Shown in pieces: positions 31,771 through 40,861 of a stretch of DNA of 53,482 bases. The notes under the pieces are model-generated. The model was not told where the DNA came from and did no database searches. It saw only the letters and a list, made by a program, of their open reading frames with translations. How positions within the stretch are numbered: the first letter of the stretch is position 1; the number at the start of each line of letters is the position of its first letter. The DNA comes from Myxococcaceae bacterium (lineage in GTDB: Bacteria > Myxococcota > Myxococcia > Myxococcales > Myxococcaceae): NCBI GenBank assembly GCA_019686135.1, contig JADGHL010000021.1, forward strand, positions 1 through 53,482. The letters run 5' to 3'. The translations under genes and the position numbers were made by a program.

Positions 31771-34044
31771 ATGAGAGGTGTGCTGGGAGTGGTTCTGGCG
31801 GTCGCCGTGGTCGCCGCCGGGTTCGCCTGCGGAGGCGACAACACGCAGAAGGGGCCTTCGCTCACACTCCGGACGTCGACACGGGTCCTCTCCGATGACG
31901 AGGCCGCCACGCTCACCGTCACCGCGGTGGACGAGAACGGTCAGCCCGGAACGGGGACGGTAACGCTCAGCGCGCCGGCGGGTTCCTTCGACGGGGGCCC
32001 CACCTCCATCTCGCTGGATCTGACGAACGGGTCCGCCACCACGACGTGGGCGTGTCCGGCCGGCACCGAGGGCTGCACCGGGACGCTGCGGATCAGCGCG
32101 GACTGGAACGGCATCCCCGCGGCCACCAGCATCACCGTGGGCGGCAGGGACGTGACGGATGCGAGTGTTCCGGACGGCGGGACCGACGGAGGCACGAGCG
32201 ACGGCGGCACCGCGTTGACCCTGGCCGTCTCGCGCAGCCCGATCTTCGCGTCGGTGGGCGACTCGTCGACCATCACCGCGACGCTCTCCTCCCCCTCGGG
32301 CGGGCCGATCGCCAACGAGCCGATCTCCTTCACCGCGACGCTGGGCGGGTTCGCCGAGTACCCGCTGCCCGACGGGAGCCGGCCGCCTCCCCAGAAGACC
32401 TTCACCGCGAACACCGACGACAACGGCCAGGCGCGCGTGACGTTCCTCGACGACGGCATCAGCGGAACGGCCTCGCTCACCGCGCTGCACGAACCCACCG
32501 GCGCCACCGCCACGACCACGGTGGAGATCTCTCAGGTTCAGCAAATCGTCTGGGTCAGCACGAAGTGCAGCGGCGCGAGCTGCAGCATCATGGGGATCCA
32601 GAACTCGGGGTTCAACGAGGTGGCCAACGTCAACTTCAAGGTCACCGACGTGACGGGCAAGCCGGTCCCCGGTGTGCTGGTGCACTTCGAGATCCCCACG
32701 CCGCCGACGGGAACGACGGTCGGCCCGGGGAGCCCGGCCCAGGCGCTGACGGATGAGATGGGCATCGCCACGGCGAACGTCACCGCGGGCCCGACGCGCG
32801 GCGCCTTCACCGTCCGAGCCTGGGTGGTGGAAGGGGAGATCGAGACCCAGAGCCCGACCATCGGCATCCGCGGGGCGAAGCCGTCGAACCAGGGGTTCGC
32901 CTTCTCGTGCAGGCAGGTGAACGTCCCCGCGTACATCAGCCCCACGCCGCCGGCGGAGTACCTCATCACCTGCGACTTCCGGCTGGTGGATCGCTCGAAC
33001 AACCCGGTGGGGACGGGCACCAACGTCTACTTCCTCACCGAGGCGGGCAGCATCCCCACCGCGGTGGCGTCGCAGGCCTTCAACCCCATGGGCGACAACT
33101 CGAAGGAGGGCACCGGATCGGTTACCTTCAGCACGCGCGGAGGAACGTTCCCGCCGGCCGACGTGCCGCCGCTCCCGGCGGAGCCGGGCCAGTTCCCGAA
33201 CCCGCGGACCGCCGAACCGAGCTGGCAGGACGGCGCGCTCGTGCGCAACCCGCGGGACGGGCTGGTGACGATCATCGCCTACGTGCGCGGCGAGGAGTAC
33301 TTCGTCGACTCGAACAACAACGGCCAGTACGACCCGGGCGAGAAGTTCATCGACCAGGGCGAGGCCTTCATCGACACCAACGACAACGGCGTCTACGACC
33401 CGGGCGAACCGGCGCCGATCGACGACTCGCCGGCGAACGGGGAGTGGGATCCACCGAACGGCGTGTACGACGCCGACAAGACGATCTGGGCGGAGACGCA
33501 CGTGCTCCTCACCGGCCGCCCGGTGGCGCAGAACTCGCGGATCGAACCGAGCCCGTTCACCCTCCCCTGCCCGGACGGGGTGGCGAAGGGGGGCTACATC
33601 GATCTGACCGCCTACTTCGGGGACATCAACCGGAACCGCCCGGTCGCCGCCGGAACGAGCTTCTCGATGAAGCACACCGCCAGCAAGGGAACGGCGGCGT
33701 GGCAGTCGGGCGGGATTCTGGACGATTACGGCTTCGGGATCTCGCGGATCCTCGTGGACTCCACGCTGAAGCGTTCGTGTGAGACGAAGACGGCGGGCGT
33801 CTGCGACAACATCGATCCACTACCGGGCACCGAGTGCACCGCCACGACCGAGCGCTGCGAGTGGAAGACCCTCTTCTACGTGTCCGGAACCACCCCAACC
33901 TGGGGAGACGGCTACGTCGGCTGGGGACGCGTCAGCGGTGCGCCGCTCGCGGACACGAAGTCCTGCGAGAACGACTCCGTGACGGTCAGCGCCACCGTGC
34001 AGGGCGTGAAGCTGGACGTCACCGCCGGAGGAGCCATCCAGTAG
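31771..34044 (+). CDS. Ig-like domain surface lipoprotein with Ca-binding Asp/Asn loops
   Basis: 757 residues with a lipoprotein signal (lipobox GFAC, Cys20). Two invasin/Big_1-like Ig domains flank an Asp/Gly/Thr-rich linker (about 133-150, 'DGGTDGGTSDGGT'), and a further Ig-like domain lies around 255-370 ('VPGVLVHFEIPTPP'). Near 512-570 are EF-hand or dockerin-type loops (DSNNNGQYDPGE, DTNDNGVYDPGE). The last 150 residues hold several Cys, probably in disulfides. I infer attachment to the outer membrane with the Ig domains outside. It is divergent from the acyl-CoA dehydrogenase gene and convergent with the aldolase gene. The partner is unknown. Confidence 0.82.
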   Translation: MRGVLGVVLAVAVVAAGFACGGDNTQKGPSLTLRTSTRVLSDDEAATLTVTAVDENGQPGTGTVTLSAPAGSFDGGPTSISLDLTNGSATTTWACPAGTEGCTGTLRISADWNGIPAATSITVGGRDVTDASVPDGGTDGGTSDGGTALTLAVSRSPIFASVGDSSTITATLSSPSGGPIANEPISFTATLGGFAEYPLPDGSRPPPQKTFTANTDDNGQARVTFLDDGISGTASLTALHEPTGATATTTVEISQVQQIVWVSTKCSGASCSIMGIQNSGFNEVANVNFKVTDVTGKPVPGVLVHFEIPTPPTGTTVGPGSPAQALTDEMGIATANVTAGPTRGAFTVRAWVVEGEIETQSPTIGIRGAKPSNQGFAFSCRQVNVPAYISPTPPAEYLITCDFRLVDRSNNPVGTGTNVYFLTEAGSIPTAVASQAFNPMGDNSKEGTGSVTFSTRGGTFPPADVPPLPAEPGQFPNPRTAEPSWQDGALVRNPRDGLVTIIAYVRGEEYFVDSNNNGQYDPGEKFIDQGEAFIDTNDNGVYDPGEPAPIDDSPANGEWDPPNGVYDADKTIWAETHVLLTGRPVAQNSRIEPSPFTLPCPDGVAKGGYIDLTAYFGDINRNRPVAAGTSFSMKHTASKGTAAWQSGGILDDYGFGISRILVDSTLKRSCETKTAGVCDNIDPLPGTECTATTERCEWKTLFYVSGTTPTWGDGYVGWGRVSGAPLADTKSCENDSVTVSATVQGVKLDVTAGGAIQ

Positions 34045-34065
34045 CCCTGGACCAGGGGCCAGGGC
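34044..34065. terminator. possible bidirectional terminator between convergent genes
   Basis: GCCCTGG (34044-34050) and CCAGGGC (34059-34065) form a 7-bp stem with an 8-nt loop directly after the stop of the Ig-like lipoprotein and 26 nt from the end of the convergent aldolase gene. There is no T tract, so function is uncertain. Confidence 0.35.
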
Positions 34066-34091
34066 CCCACGCACGACTCACCAACCACCAC

Positions 34092-34742
34092 TCACGTCTT
34101 CGGAACTTTCTCCCAGTCGGCGAGGAACTTCTTGATGCCGATGTCGGTGAGCGGGTGCTGGGCGAGCTGCGTGAGCACGTTGTAGGGGATCGTCGCCACG
34201 TGCGCGCCCAGCCTTGCGGCGTTGAGGACGTGGACCGGGTTGCGCACCGAGGCGACGAGCACTTGCGTCTGGAAGTGATCGTAGTTCCGGTAGATCTCCA
34301 GGATTTGGGCGATGAGCTCCATGCCGTCCTGGGAGATGTCGTCGAGGCGGCCGACGAACGGTGAGACGTAGGTCGCGCCCGCCTTGGCGCACAACAGCGC
34401 CTGGTTGGGCGAGAAGCAGAGGGTCACGTTGGTGCGGATGCCCTCCGCGGCCAGCGCCTTGACCGCCACCAGCCCCGGAACGCCCATGGGGATCTTCACG
34501 ACCACGTTGTCGTGGATCTTCGCGAGCTGGCGGCCCTCCTTGATGAGGTCCTCCGCCTCGAGCGAGACGCACTCGGCGCTCACCGGGCCGTCGACGATGG
34601 AGCAGATCTCCCGGATCGTCTCCTCCAGCGGCCGCCCCACCTTCGCGAGCAGCGAGGGGTTGGTGGTGACGCCGTCCAGACATCCCATGGCATGGGCGGC
34701 GCGGATCTCGTTCACGTCGGCGCTGTCGATGAAGAACTTCAT
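34092..34742 (-). CDS. tal: transaldolase / fructose-6-phosphate aldolase family (small type)
   Basis: 216 residues of the short transaldolase/FSA group. It starts [13 protein letters not shown], has '[12 protein letters not shown]', the Schiff-base Lys83 in 'NVVVKIPMG', '[11 protein letters not shown]' and '[11 protein letters not shown]', all conserved. Members work either as transaldolase in the pentose phosphate pathway or as fructose-6-phosphate aldolase; sequence alone does not separate them safely. Start at ATG 34742. It is divergent from the arabinose-5-phosphate isomerase gene, which also acts on pentose phosphates, with 131 nt between them. Confidence 0.9.
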   Translation of the reverse strand: MKFFIDSADVNEIRAAHAMGCLDGVTTNPSLLAKVGRPLEETIREICSIVDGPVSAECVSLEAEDLIKEGRQLAKIHDNVVVKIPMGVPGLVAVKALAAEGIRTNVTLCFSPNQALLCAKAGATYVSPFVGRLDDISQDGMELIAQILEIYRNYDHFQTQVLVASVRNPVHVLNAARLGAHVATIPYNVLTQLAQHPLTDIGIKKFLADWEKVPKT

Positions 34743-34873
34743 TCGGGTCCTCGTAACGGGGCGAGCGGTGCCGCGCGACGTTCGTTCTGCGCGGCGGCTG
34801 AGCGAGTAGCCGACGGCCCCTTGGAGGGTCAAGGTGGAAGGTCGGGGGCGTCCGGGATACAAGCGCCCCGACG

Positions 34874-35953
34874 ATGGCCCGCTCCCCGAGAGACATCCGC
34901 CGTGGTCCGGCGCGCAAGGCGGGGCGGCGCCCCGCTGACCGCCCGGTCCGCACGCCTGCCACCCCCGCACGCAACGCGCTCCGCGCTTCGCAGACGGACG
35001 TGCTCCAGTTCGCGCGCGACGTGCTCGCCACCGAGGCCCGCGCCATCCTCGCGGTGAGCGAGCGGCTGGGCCAGAGCTTCCAGAAGGCGATCGACGCGCT
35101 CTTGTCGTGCGACGGGCAGATCGTCACCACCGGGATGGGCAAGCCGGGCTTCATCGCCCAGAAGCTGTCGGCCACGCTCGCCAGCACTGGGACGCGCTCC
35201 ATCTATCTCCACCCGGCCGAGGCGGTGCACGGCGACCTGGGCCGCGTCGCGCGCGGGGACGTCGTCATCGCCCTGTCCAACAGCGGCGTCACGGAGGAGA
35301 TCGTCCGGCTGGTGCCATCGCTCCGGCGGATCGGCGTGACGCTCATCGCGATCACCGGCGATCCGACCTCCGCCCTGGGCCGCGCGGCGGACGTGGTGCT
35401 GGACATCGGGCGGATCGACGAGGCCTGTCCGCTGGGCCTGGTGCCCACCGCCTCCACCGCCGCGCTCCACGCCGTGGGCGACGCGCTGGCGATGACCCTG
35501 GTCAAGCTCAAGCAGTTCTCCAGCGCGGAGTACGCGGTCTTCCACCCGGGGGGGAAGCTGGGCCGTTCGGTGATGCGGGTGTTCGAAGTGATGCGGGCCG
35601 GCGAGGCCAACCCGCTGGTGCGCGAGACGGCGCCGCTGCATGAGGTCGTGGTGGTGATGACCAACACCCCCGGACGCCCCGGCGCGGCCAACGTCGTGGA
35701 CCGCCACGGCAAGCTGGTGGGGATCTTCACCGACGGCGATCTGCGCCGCCTCGTGGAGCGCGGACGGACCGACTTCTCGATTCCGGTGAAGGACGTGATG
35801 GGCCGGCACCCGCGCTACGTCAGCCCCGAGGAGCTGGTGCTCACCGCCGCCGCGCGGATGCGCGAGGCCTCGGTGGATCAGCTCCCGGTGGTGGACGCAG
35901 ACGGTAAGCCCGTGGGACTTCTGGACGTGCAGGATCTGCTCAAGCTGCAGTGA
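34874..35953 (+). CDS. kdsD: D-arabinose-5-phosphate isomerase (SIS + CBS pair)
   Basis: 359 residues. The SIS domain (about 75-215) has '[24 protein letters not shown]', '[20 protein letters not shown]' and '[16 protein letters not shown]', and two CBS domains follow (about 250-359, '[15 protein letters not shown]' and '[21 protein letters not shown]'). This is the KdsD/KpsF type, converting ribulose-5-P to arabinose-5-P, the first step to KDO for lipopolysaccharide. The N terminus has about 45 extra Arg/Pro-rich residues, and no Shine-Dalgarno precedes the ATG at 34874, so an internal start (GTG near 34999) may be real. It is convergent with the downstream ASH lipoprotein gene. Confidence 0.93.
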   Translation: MARSPRDIRRGPARKAGRRPADRPVRTPATPARNALRASQTDVLQFARDVLATEARAILAVSERLGQSFQKAIDALLSCDGQIVTTGMGKPGFIAQKLSATLASTGTRSIYLHPAEAVHGDLGRVARGDVVIALSNSGVTEEIVRLVPSLRRIGVTLIAITGDPTSALGRAADVVLDIGRIDEACPLGLVPTASTAALHAVGDALAMTLVKLKQFSSAEYAVFHPGGKLGRSVMRVFEVMRAGEANPLVRETAPLHEVVVVMTNTPGRPGAANVVDRHGKLVGIFTDGDLRRLVERGRTDFSIPVKDVMGRHPRYVSPEELVLTAAARMREASVDQLPVVDADGKPVGLLDVQDLLKLQ

Positions 35954-35971
35954 GCCCCTGCCGACCTGCGC

Positions 35972-36406
35972 TCAGGGCGCGACGCCCTCGCCGTGCAGGT
36001 TCAGGCTGAGGCGGACGGACGTCCCGTCGTGGTCGAGCACCAGCCGGCCGGTCACCGGCCCCACCTCGGTGGGCGCGAAGGTGAGGACGAGCGTGGCCTG
36101 TTCGCCGGCCCCCACCTGGTCCGGGGCCTGGGCGAAAAAGGTCCCCGCGGGCGCCTCCTCGAAGCGGCTGGCGGTGATCCGCGCGAGATCGCTTCCGACG
36201 TTCACCAGCATCAGCGAGGACCGCTGCGACTCGCCCACCGGCACCGCGCCGAAGTCGAAGTCGCCCTCACGGACCGGTTCGCCCTGGTCCGGCAGCATCA
36301 CGCGCAGATCGCCCTCGTTGCTGTTCTTCGAGGTGTCCCCACGGCCGCACCCGAGCGCGAGCGCCAGCGCGACCACCCCTGTGAGCATCCACGTCCTGTT
36401 CTGCAT
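35972..36406 (-). CDS. small ASH/choice-of-anchor-like lipoprotein
   Basis: 144 residues with a lipoprotein signal (lipobox LALGC, Cys20). The mature protein has one immunoglobulin-like domain of the ASPM-SPD2-Hydin type: 'FDFGAVPVGESQRSSLMLVNVGSDLARI...VGAGEQATLVLTFAPTEVG' layout, which is the classic 'phi-G-x-x-x-x-G-x-x' strand pattern. Such domains usually mediate protein contacts in the envelope. The ATG at 36406 overlaps the TGA of the upstream TPR gene by one base, so it is the last gene of the long minus-strand series. Specific role unknown. Confidence 0.78.
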   Translation of the reverse strand: MQNRTWMLTGVVALALALGCGRGDTSKNSNEGDLRVMLPDQGEPVREGDFDFGAVPVGESQRSSLMLVNVGSDLARITASRFEEAPAGTFFAQAPDQVGAGEQATLVLTFAPTEVGPVTGRLVLDHDGTSVRLSLNLHGEGVAP

Positions 36407-37677
36407 CACGGCCCCACTCTGTTCGCGAGCCCGGCGGAGGCAGCGTACGATGGATCGCTCTCGGCCAGCTTGCGCCACAACTTCTTCGCGCCCTCCGGGT
36501 CGCCCTTCTCCTTCAAGGTCGTCCCGAGCGCGTCCACTGCCTTCGGATCGCCCTGCACCGCCACCTGCCACACGCGGTCCGCCATCGGCTGCCGGTTCAG
36601 GCCGATCATCGCCCACGCCATGCCCGCACGGGCGCGGCCGTTCTGCGGCTCGAACGGAACGACGCGCTTGTAGTTGTCGAGCGCCTCCTGGAAGCGCCCG
36701 TGCGCGAGGTGCTCTTCGGCCTCCTCCACCAGCTTCTGGAGACCCGCCATCAGCTCCGGCGTACGCTCGGTGTTCTGGATCGCCTCCATCGCCTCGGGGC
36801 TGATCGCCGGCAGGCCGGCCTGCGCCGTCTTCGGGGCGTTCTTCCAGGCCGCCTCGGCTTTGGCGTGGGCCTCGGCGTTCCGCTGTTCGTCCAGCCGGGT
36901 GAAGCCGCCGGCGCCGGCCGCCGCCTCGACGTGGGCCAGGACCGTCTTTGCCCAGCTCGTGCGCGGCGAATCCGGGCGGAGCGCGAGGTAGCGGCGCAGC
37001 TCGCGGCCCACCTCGCCGAGCGCCTTCGGATCGTCCCCGCGCAGCTCGGCCAGCGCCATCGCGTGCGTCCACAGGACGTCCGGATCGTCCGGAGTGGTGG
37101 CGAGGCTCTCTTCGAGCACGGGCAGCGCCTGGTCGGTCTGGCCGGAGTTGATCAACGCGCCGGCGTAGAGCTGGCGCGCTTCCATCACGGGCTCGAGCGC
37201 CACGCGCGCGCAGGTGGCGGCGGCGGCGAGCTGTCCGGACTTCTGCCGTTGAGTCGCCGTCTCCAGCTGCTTCTGCAGGCTGTCGGTGGGCGCGAACAGG
37301 CACCCGGCCGTCTCGGCGTTGGGGAGATCGAGCTTCTTCTGCCGCGCCTGCTTCAGCGCGGCGACGTAGAAGGTGCGGACCGGTTCACCCTTGTCCACCG
37401 CCTGTTTCAACAGTCCGGCCGCGTCTTCGAAGCGGCCGTTGCCGTAGTACAGCTTGCCCATCGACAAGGCGATCTCGAACGGCTTGTCGCGCTCTTTGAG
37501 TCCGTCGGTCCGGTCGAGCTGCTCGAGGAGCTTCTGGGACGTCTCCAACGCCGGCGCGTCCGCCGGGGCGGGTGAACCGGTGCCGATCGGCGGGTGGTTG
37601 GGCGGCAGCGTCTGCGCCAAACCGGCGCCGCCCGCGAACAGGGCGAGGCACAGAAGCGCGTGGCGGGGCGAGGTCAT
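36406..37677 (-). CDS. exported tetratricopeptide-repeat protein
   Basis: 423 residues starting at ATG 37677, where a signal peptide begins (MTSPRHALLCLALFAGGAGLAQ). Several degenerate TPR units follow, for example 'ALSMGKLYYGNGRFEDAAGLL' (about 70-90), 'AGALINSGQTDQALPVLEESL', 'EEHLAHGRFQEALDNYKRVV' and 'TTLKEKGDPEGAKKLWRKLAE'. It presumably acts in the periplasm as a scaffold. It overlaps the ASH-type lipoprotein gene by one base and follows folK by 44 nt. Known family roles are too broad to name a function. Confidence 0.8.
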   Translation of the reverse strand: MTSPRHALLCLALFAGGAGLAQTLPPNHPPIGTGSPAPADAPALETSQKLLEQLDRTDGLKERDKPFEIALSMGKLYYGNGRFEDAAGLLKQAVDKGEPVRTFYVAALKQARQKKLDLPNAETAGCLFAPTDSLQKQLETATQRQKSGQLAAAATCARVALEPVMEARQLYAGALINSGQTDQALPVLEESLATTPDDPDVLWTHAMALAELRGDDPKALGEVGRELRRYLALRPDSPRTSWAKTVLAHVEAAAGAGGFTRLDEQRNAEAHAKAEAAWKNAPKTAQAGLPAISPEAMEAIQNTERTPELMAGLQKLVEEAEEHLAHGRFQEALDNYKRVVPFEPQNGRARAGMAWAMIGLNRQPMADRVWQVAVQGDPKAVDALGTTLKEKGDPEGAKKLWRKLAESDPSYAASAGLANRVGP

Positions 37678-37721
37678 CGGCGGGTCCTTCTTAGCGCCCG
37701 GCGAGCGCAGGGCAACGCGAA

Positions 37722-38237
37722 TCAGTCTGCGTCGGCGACGAAGAGCGAGTCGGGTCCGGCGCACTTCACGCAATCCTGCGGCGCCAGCCGCTGGAGCAAT
37801 TCGCACATCCGTTCGCCGGTGACCGGGTGCTCCACGTCGGGGGCCAGCTCGCACAAGGGTTCGAGCGCGAAACGGCGCTTGTGCAGCTCCAGATGCGGGA
37901 CCTGAAGCTGTGGTTCGGCGATCACCTCGCCCACCCACAGCAGGATGTCGAGGTCGATCTCCCGCGGTCCCCACCGCTTGCGGCGCACGCGGCCCAGGTC
38001 CGCTTCGATCTGCTTGAGGCAGCTCAACAGCCGAAGCGGCGGGAGCGCCGTGTCCACCTCCACCACCGCGTTGAGGAAGCGCGGCTGCGGCGGCCCCACC
38101 GGAGCGCTCTCGTAGATGGACGAACAGCGGCGGACCGCCACCGTGTCCATCCGGCGGAGGGCGCCGACTGCGGCGAACAGGTTCCGCTCCCGGTCCCCCA
38201 GGTTGGAGCCGATGCCGATGTACACGCGGTGGTTCAC
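37722..38237 (-). CDS. folK: 2-amino-4-hydroxy-6-hydroxymethyldihydropteridine diphosphokinase
   Basis: 171 residues of HPPK, which pyrophosphorylates 6-hydroxymethyl-dihydropterin in folate synthesis. Signatures are 'IGIGSNLGDRERNL', 'FLNAVVEVDT', 'RVRRKRWGPREIDLDIL' (the HPPK signature) and 'VPHLELHKRRFALEPLCELAPD'. Its start overlaps the FAH-family gene by 4 nt. There is no folP or folB beside it. The C-terminal roughly 15 residues include two Cys separated by two residues (DCVKC), an unusual tail of unknown meaning. Confidence 0.95.
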   Translation of the reverse strand: MNHRVYIGIGSNLGDRERNLFAAVGALRRMDTVAVRRCSSIYESAPVGPPQPRFLNAVVEVDTALPPLRLLSCLKQIEADLGRVRRKRWGPREIDLDILLWVGEVIAEPQLQVPHLELHKRRFALEPLCELAPDVEHPVTGERMCELLQRLAPQDCVKCAGPDSLFVADAD

Positions 38238-39007
38238 GCGACCTTCTCAACCGTGTTCCGGAGCGTCCCGATTCCCTCGATCTCCACCTCCACCACCTCG
38301 CCCGGCCGGATGGGCCCCACGCCCGACGGGGTGCCGGTGCTCACCAGATCGCCGGGAAGCAGGGTCATGATCTTCGAGATGAAGCTCACCAGGCGGGCGG
38401 GCGGGAACACCATGTCGGAGGTGCGGCCGTCCTGCCGGAGCTGCCCGTCGACCCGGCACTGCACGCGGAGATCGGCGCTCGACAGGCCGCTCACCATCCA
38501 CGGACCCACGCAGGCGAACGTGTCGTAGCTCTTGGCGCGCGTGTGCTGGATCTCCCGCCGCTGGATGTCGCGCGCGGTGACGTCGTTGATGCAGGTGAGC
38601 GCGAAGATGGCGTCCGCGGCCTCGGCCTCCGAGGCGCGGGAGAGCCGCCGGCCGATGACGAGCCCCAGCTCGGCCTCGTGGTGCACCTCTTCACTGTCCG
38701 GCGGGTAACGGATGGGCGCGCCGTGGGGGTTGAGCGCGGTGGAGGGCTTGATGAACAGGAGCGGCTCGGCGGGGACGGGCTTGCCCATCTCCGCTGCGTG
38801 CTTCCGGTAGTTCTGGCCGATGCAGACCACCTTCGACGCTTCGGCCGGCACGAGCAGCGTCACCTCGCTCAGGGCGATTCTCCCGCCGTCGGGAACGCCA
38901 CCCTCCCAGGGCGCGCGGTCCAGCGGTTGGAGCTCGTCGCCGAACAGCTCGGCGAAGCGGGGGGCGGCGACGCCGCGCTGGAATCTCAAGAAGCGTCGAA
39001 GGGCCAT
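38234..39007 (-). CDS. fumarylacetoacetate hydrolase-family protein
   Basis: 257 residues of the FAH/HpaG fold. It has 'KVVCIGQNYRKHAAEMG', 'PLLFIKPSTALNPHG', the metal-binding Glu pair in 'EEVHHEAELGLVIG', 'INDVTARDIQRREIQ' and 'GDLVSTGTPSGVGP'. Members are Mg2+-dependent hydrolases, isomerases or oxaloacetate decarboxylases (FAHD1 type). The short size and 'AELGLVIG' favour the FAHD1/HpcE subgroup. Overlap of 4 nt with folK and 82-nt gap after dapB. Physiological substrate unknown. Confidence 0.9.
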   Translation of the reverse strand: MALRRFLRFQRGVAAPRFAELFGDELQPLDRAPWEGGVPDGGRIALSEVTLLVPAEASKVVCIGQNYRKHAAEMGKPVPAEPLLFIKPSTALNPHGAPIRYPPDSEEVHHEAELGLVIGRRLSRASEAEAADAIFALTCINDVTARDIQRREIQHTRAKSYDTFACVGPWMVSGLSSADLRVQCRVDGQLRQDGRTSDMVFPPARLVSFISKIMTLLPGDLVSTGTPSGVGPIRPGEVVEVEIEGIGTLRNTVEKVA

Positions 39008-39089
39008 GGGGCCGCCAGACTAGGACGTGGGCGCGGCGTGTCGAGCCCATCCGCAGGTCCATCCGCTCACTGGCCGTCAGGCCCCCACC

Positions 39090-39917
39090 TCACCGCAGGC
39101 CAAGGACGTCCGCCATGTCGTAGTGACCGGGGACGCGGCCCACCACCCACTTCGCCGCCCGCAGCGCGCCGCGGCCGAACTGGTCGCGGCTGGTGGCGCG
39201 GTGGGTCAGCTCCACCCGTTCGCCGTCGCCGAGGAACAGCACGGTGTGCTCGCCCACCACGTCGCCGCCGCGCACCGTCTGGATGCCGATTTCCCGCGCC
39301 GGGCGTTCGCCGATCTGCCCGGACCGTTCGGTGCGGATGTCCGAATGGCTGCGGCCGACCGCGCGGGCGATCTCCTCCGCCATGCGCAGCGCGGTGCCGC
39401 TGGGAGCGTCCTTCTTCATCCGGTGGTGCGTCTCCACCACCTCGATGTCGAAGCCCTCCCCGAGCACCCGCGCCAGCTCCGCCGCCACCTTGATGACCAG
39501 GTTCACCCCGACCGACATGTTGGGCGACATGACGATGGGGATCTTCCTGCTCTGGAGCATGACCTCGGCGCGGGCCTCGGCGGAGAACCCGGTGGAGCCC
39601 ACCACCAGCGCCACACCCCGTTCGGCGCAGATCCGCGCGTGCTCGACGCTCGCCTCCGCAGAGGTGAAGTCGATCACCACCTGCGCGCGGCCCTCGTCGA
39701 GGGCTTTCGCCAGACTGTCGCGCACCGGAAGCTCGAAAATGCCAAGGCGCGTGGCCAGCCCGACGTCGATGCCCACGTGCGGCGAACCCTTCCGTTCGGT
39801 CGCGCCGACGAGCACCATCTCGGGATCGTCGCGCACCATCCGGACGAGCGTCTGCCCCATCCGGCCGGTGACGCCGGTGATGACCGTGCGGACCGGTGCG
39901 TCGGTGGGCGCGCTCAC
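39090..39917 (-). CDS. dapB: 4-hydroxy-tetrahydrodipicolinate reductase
   Basis: 275 residues. DapB reduces the DapA product with NAD(P)H in the diaminopimelate/lysine pathway. It has the Rossmann motif 'VITGVTGRMGQTL', 'GSTGFS', the substrate site 'MSPNMSVGVNL', and the signature 'EVVETHHRMKKDAPSGTAL' with catalytic His and Lys. The GTG at 39917 overlaps the dapA stop by 4 nt (GTGA), which fixes the start and shows translational coupling. It is followed after 82 nt by the FAH-family gene on the same strand. Confidence 0.96.
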   Translation of the reverse strand: MSAPTDAPVRTVITGVTGRMGQTLVRMVRDDPEMVLVGATERKGSPHVGIDVGLATRLGIFELPVRDSLAKALDEGRAQVVIDFTSAEASVEHARICAERGVALVVGSTGFSAEARAEVMLQSRKIPIVMSPNMSVGVNLVIKVAAELARVLGEGFDIEVVETHHRMKKDAPSGTALRMAEEIARAVGRSHSDIRTERSGQIGERPAREIGIQTVRGGDVVGEHTVLFLGDGERVELTHRATSRDQFGRGALRAAKWVVGRVPGHYDMADVLGLR

Positions 39918-40795
39918 AGCAACCCCAGCCTCCCCAGCTCCGCCTCCAGCTTCGCCGAATTCGCCTCCGTCATCGGCGTGAGCGGCAGCCGGATCTCCGG
40001 GCCGAACTTCTTCATCAGGTGGAGCGCGCGCTTGACCGGGATCGGGTTGGACTCCACGAAGAGCAGCTGGTGCAGCCGGTTGAGCCTCACCTGGAGCGCG
40101 CGCGCCGTCGCCAGATCGCCCGCGCGCGCCGCCTTCACCAGATCCGACATCATCCGCGGCGCCACGTTCGACGAGACGGAGATGACACCCCTGCCGCCGC
40201 ACGCGATGAAGGGCAGCACGGTGAAATCGTCACCCGACAAAAGCGTCAGCCGGTCGCCGCACGCCTCGAACAGGTCGATCGCGCGGCTCATGTTGCCGGT
40301 CGCCTCCTTGATCGCCACGACCTCGGGCAGCTCGAGCAGGCGCGCCACGGTCTCCGCGGTCATGTCCACGCCGGTGCGGCCGGGGACGTTGTAGACGACG
40401 ATCGGAAACCCCGGGTGCGCCTTCGAGATCGCACGGAAGTGTTCGACCAGGCCCATCTGGGTGGGCTTGTTGTAGTAGGGCGTGACGATCAGCGCGGCGT
40501 CCGCCCCGGCCTCGCGGACCTGACGCACGCTGGCGATGGTCTCCGCGGTGCTGTTGGAGCCCGCGCCCGCCACCACCGGAACACGGCCCGAGGCGGTCTC
40601 CACCGCGACCCGCACCGCGCGGGAGCGCTCCTCGGCGCTCATCGTCGCCGCCTCGCCGGTCGTGCCGATGGGGACCAGCACGTCGGTGCCGTTCTCGATC
40701 TGCCAGGCGATGAAGGCGCGGTACGCATCCTCGTCCAGCGCGCCGTTTCTGAACGGCGTGGCCAGCGCGGTCATCGATCCCTCGAATCGCTTCAT
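39914..40795 (-). CDS. dapA: 4-hydroxy-tetrahydrodipicolinate synthase
   Basis: 293 residues. DapA condenses pyruvate with aspartate semialdehyde, the branch point to diaminopimelate. Seen are 'VPIGTTGEAATMS', 'TPYYNKPTQMGLVEHF', the catalytic Tyr in 'VVYNVPGRTG' and the Schiff-base Lys in 'AIKEATGN'. The ATG at 40795 has GGAG about nine nt upstream and begins at the normal family N terminus (MKRFEGSMTAL); an earlier in-frame codon at 40834 lacks support. It is between lysA (66-nt gap) and dapB (4-nt overlap). Confidence 0.96.
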   Translation of the reverse strand: MKRFEGSMTALATPFRNGALDEDAYRAFIAWQIENGTDVLVPIGTTGEAATMSAEERSRAVRVAVETASGRVPVVAGAGSNSTAETIASVRQVREAGADAALIVTPYYNKPTQMGLVEHFRAISKAHPGFPIVVYNVPGRTGVDMTAETVARLLELPEVVAIKEATGNMSRAIDLFEACGDRLTLLSGDDFTVLPFIACGGRGVISVSSNVAPRMMSDLVKAARAGDLATARALQVRLNRLHQLLFVESNPIPVKRALHLMKKFGPEIRLPLTPMTEANSAKLEAELGRLGLL

Positions 40796-40861
40796 GCGTT
40801 CATTCTCCGATCTTCCGGGCGTCGCGCCCAGCACGACGCATGCAAGCGCCGCGCCCGGCGA

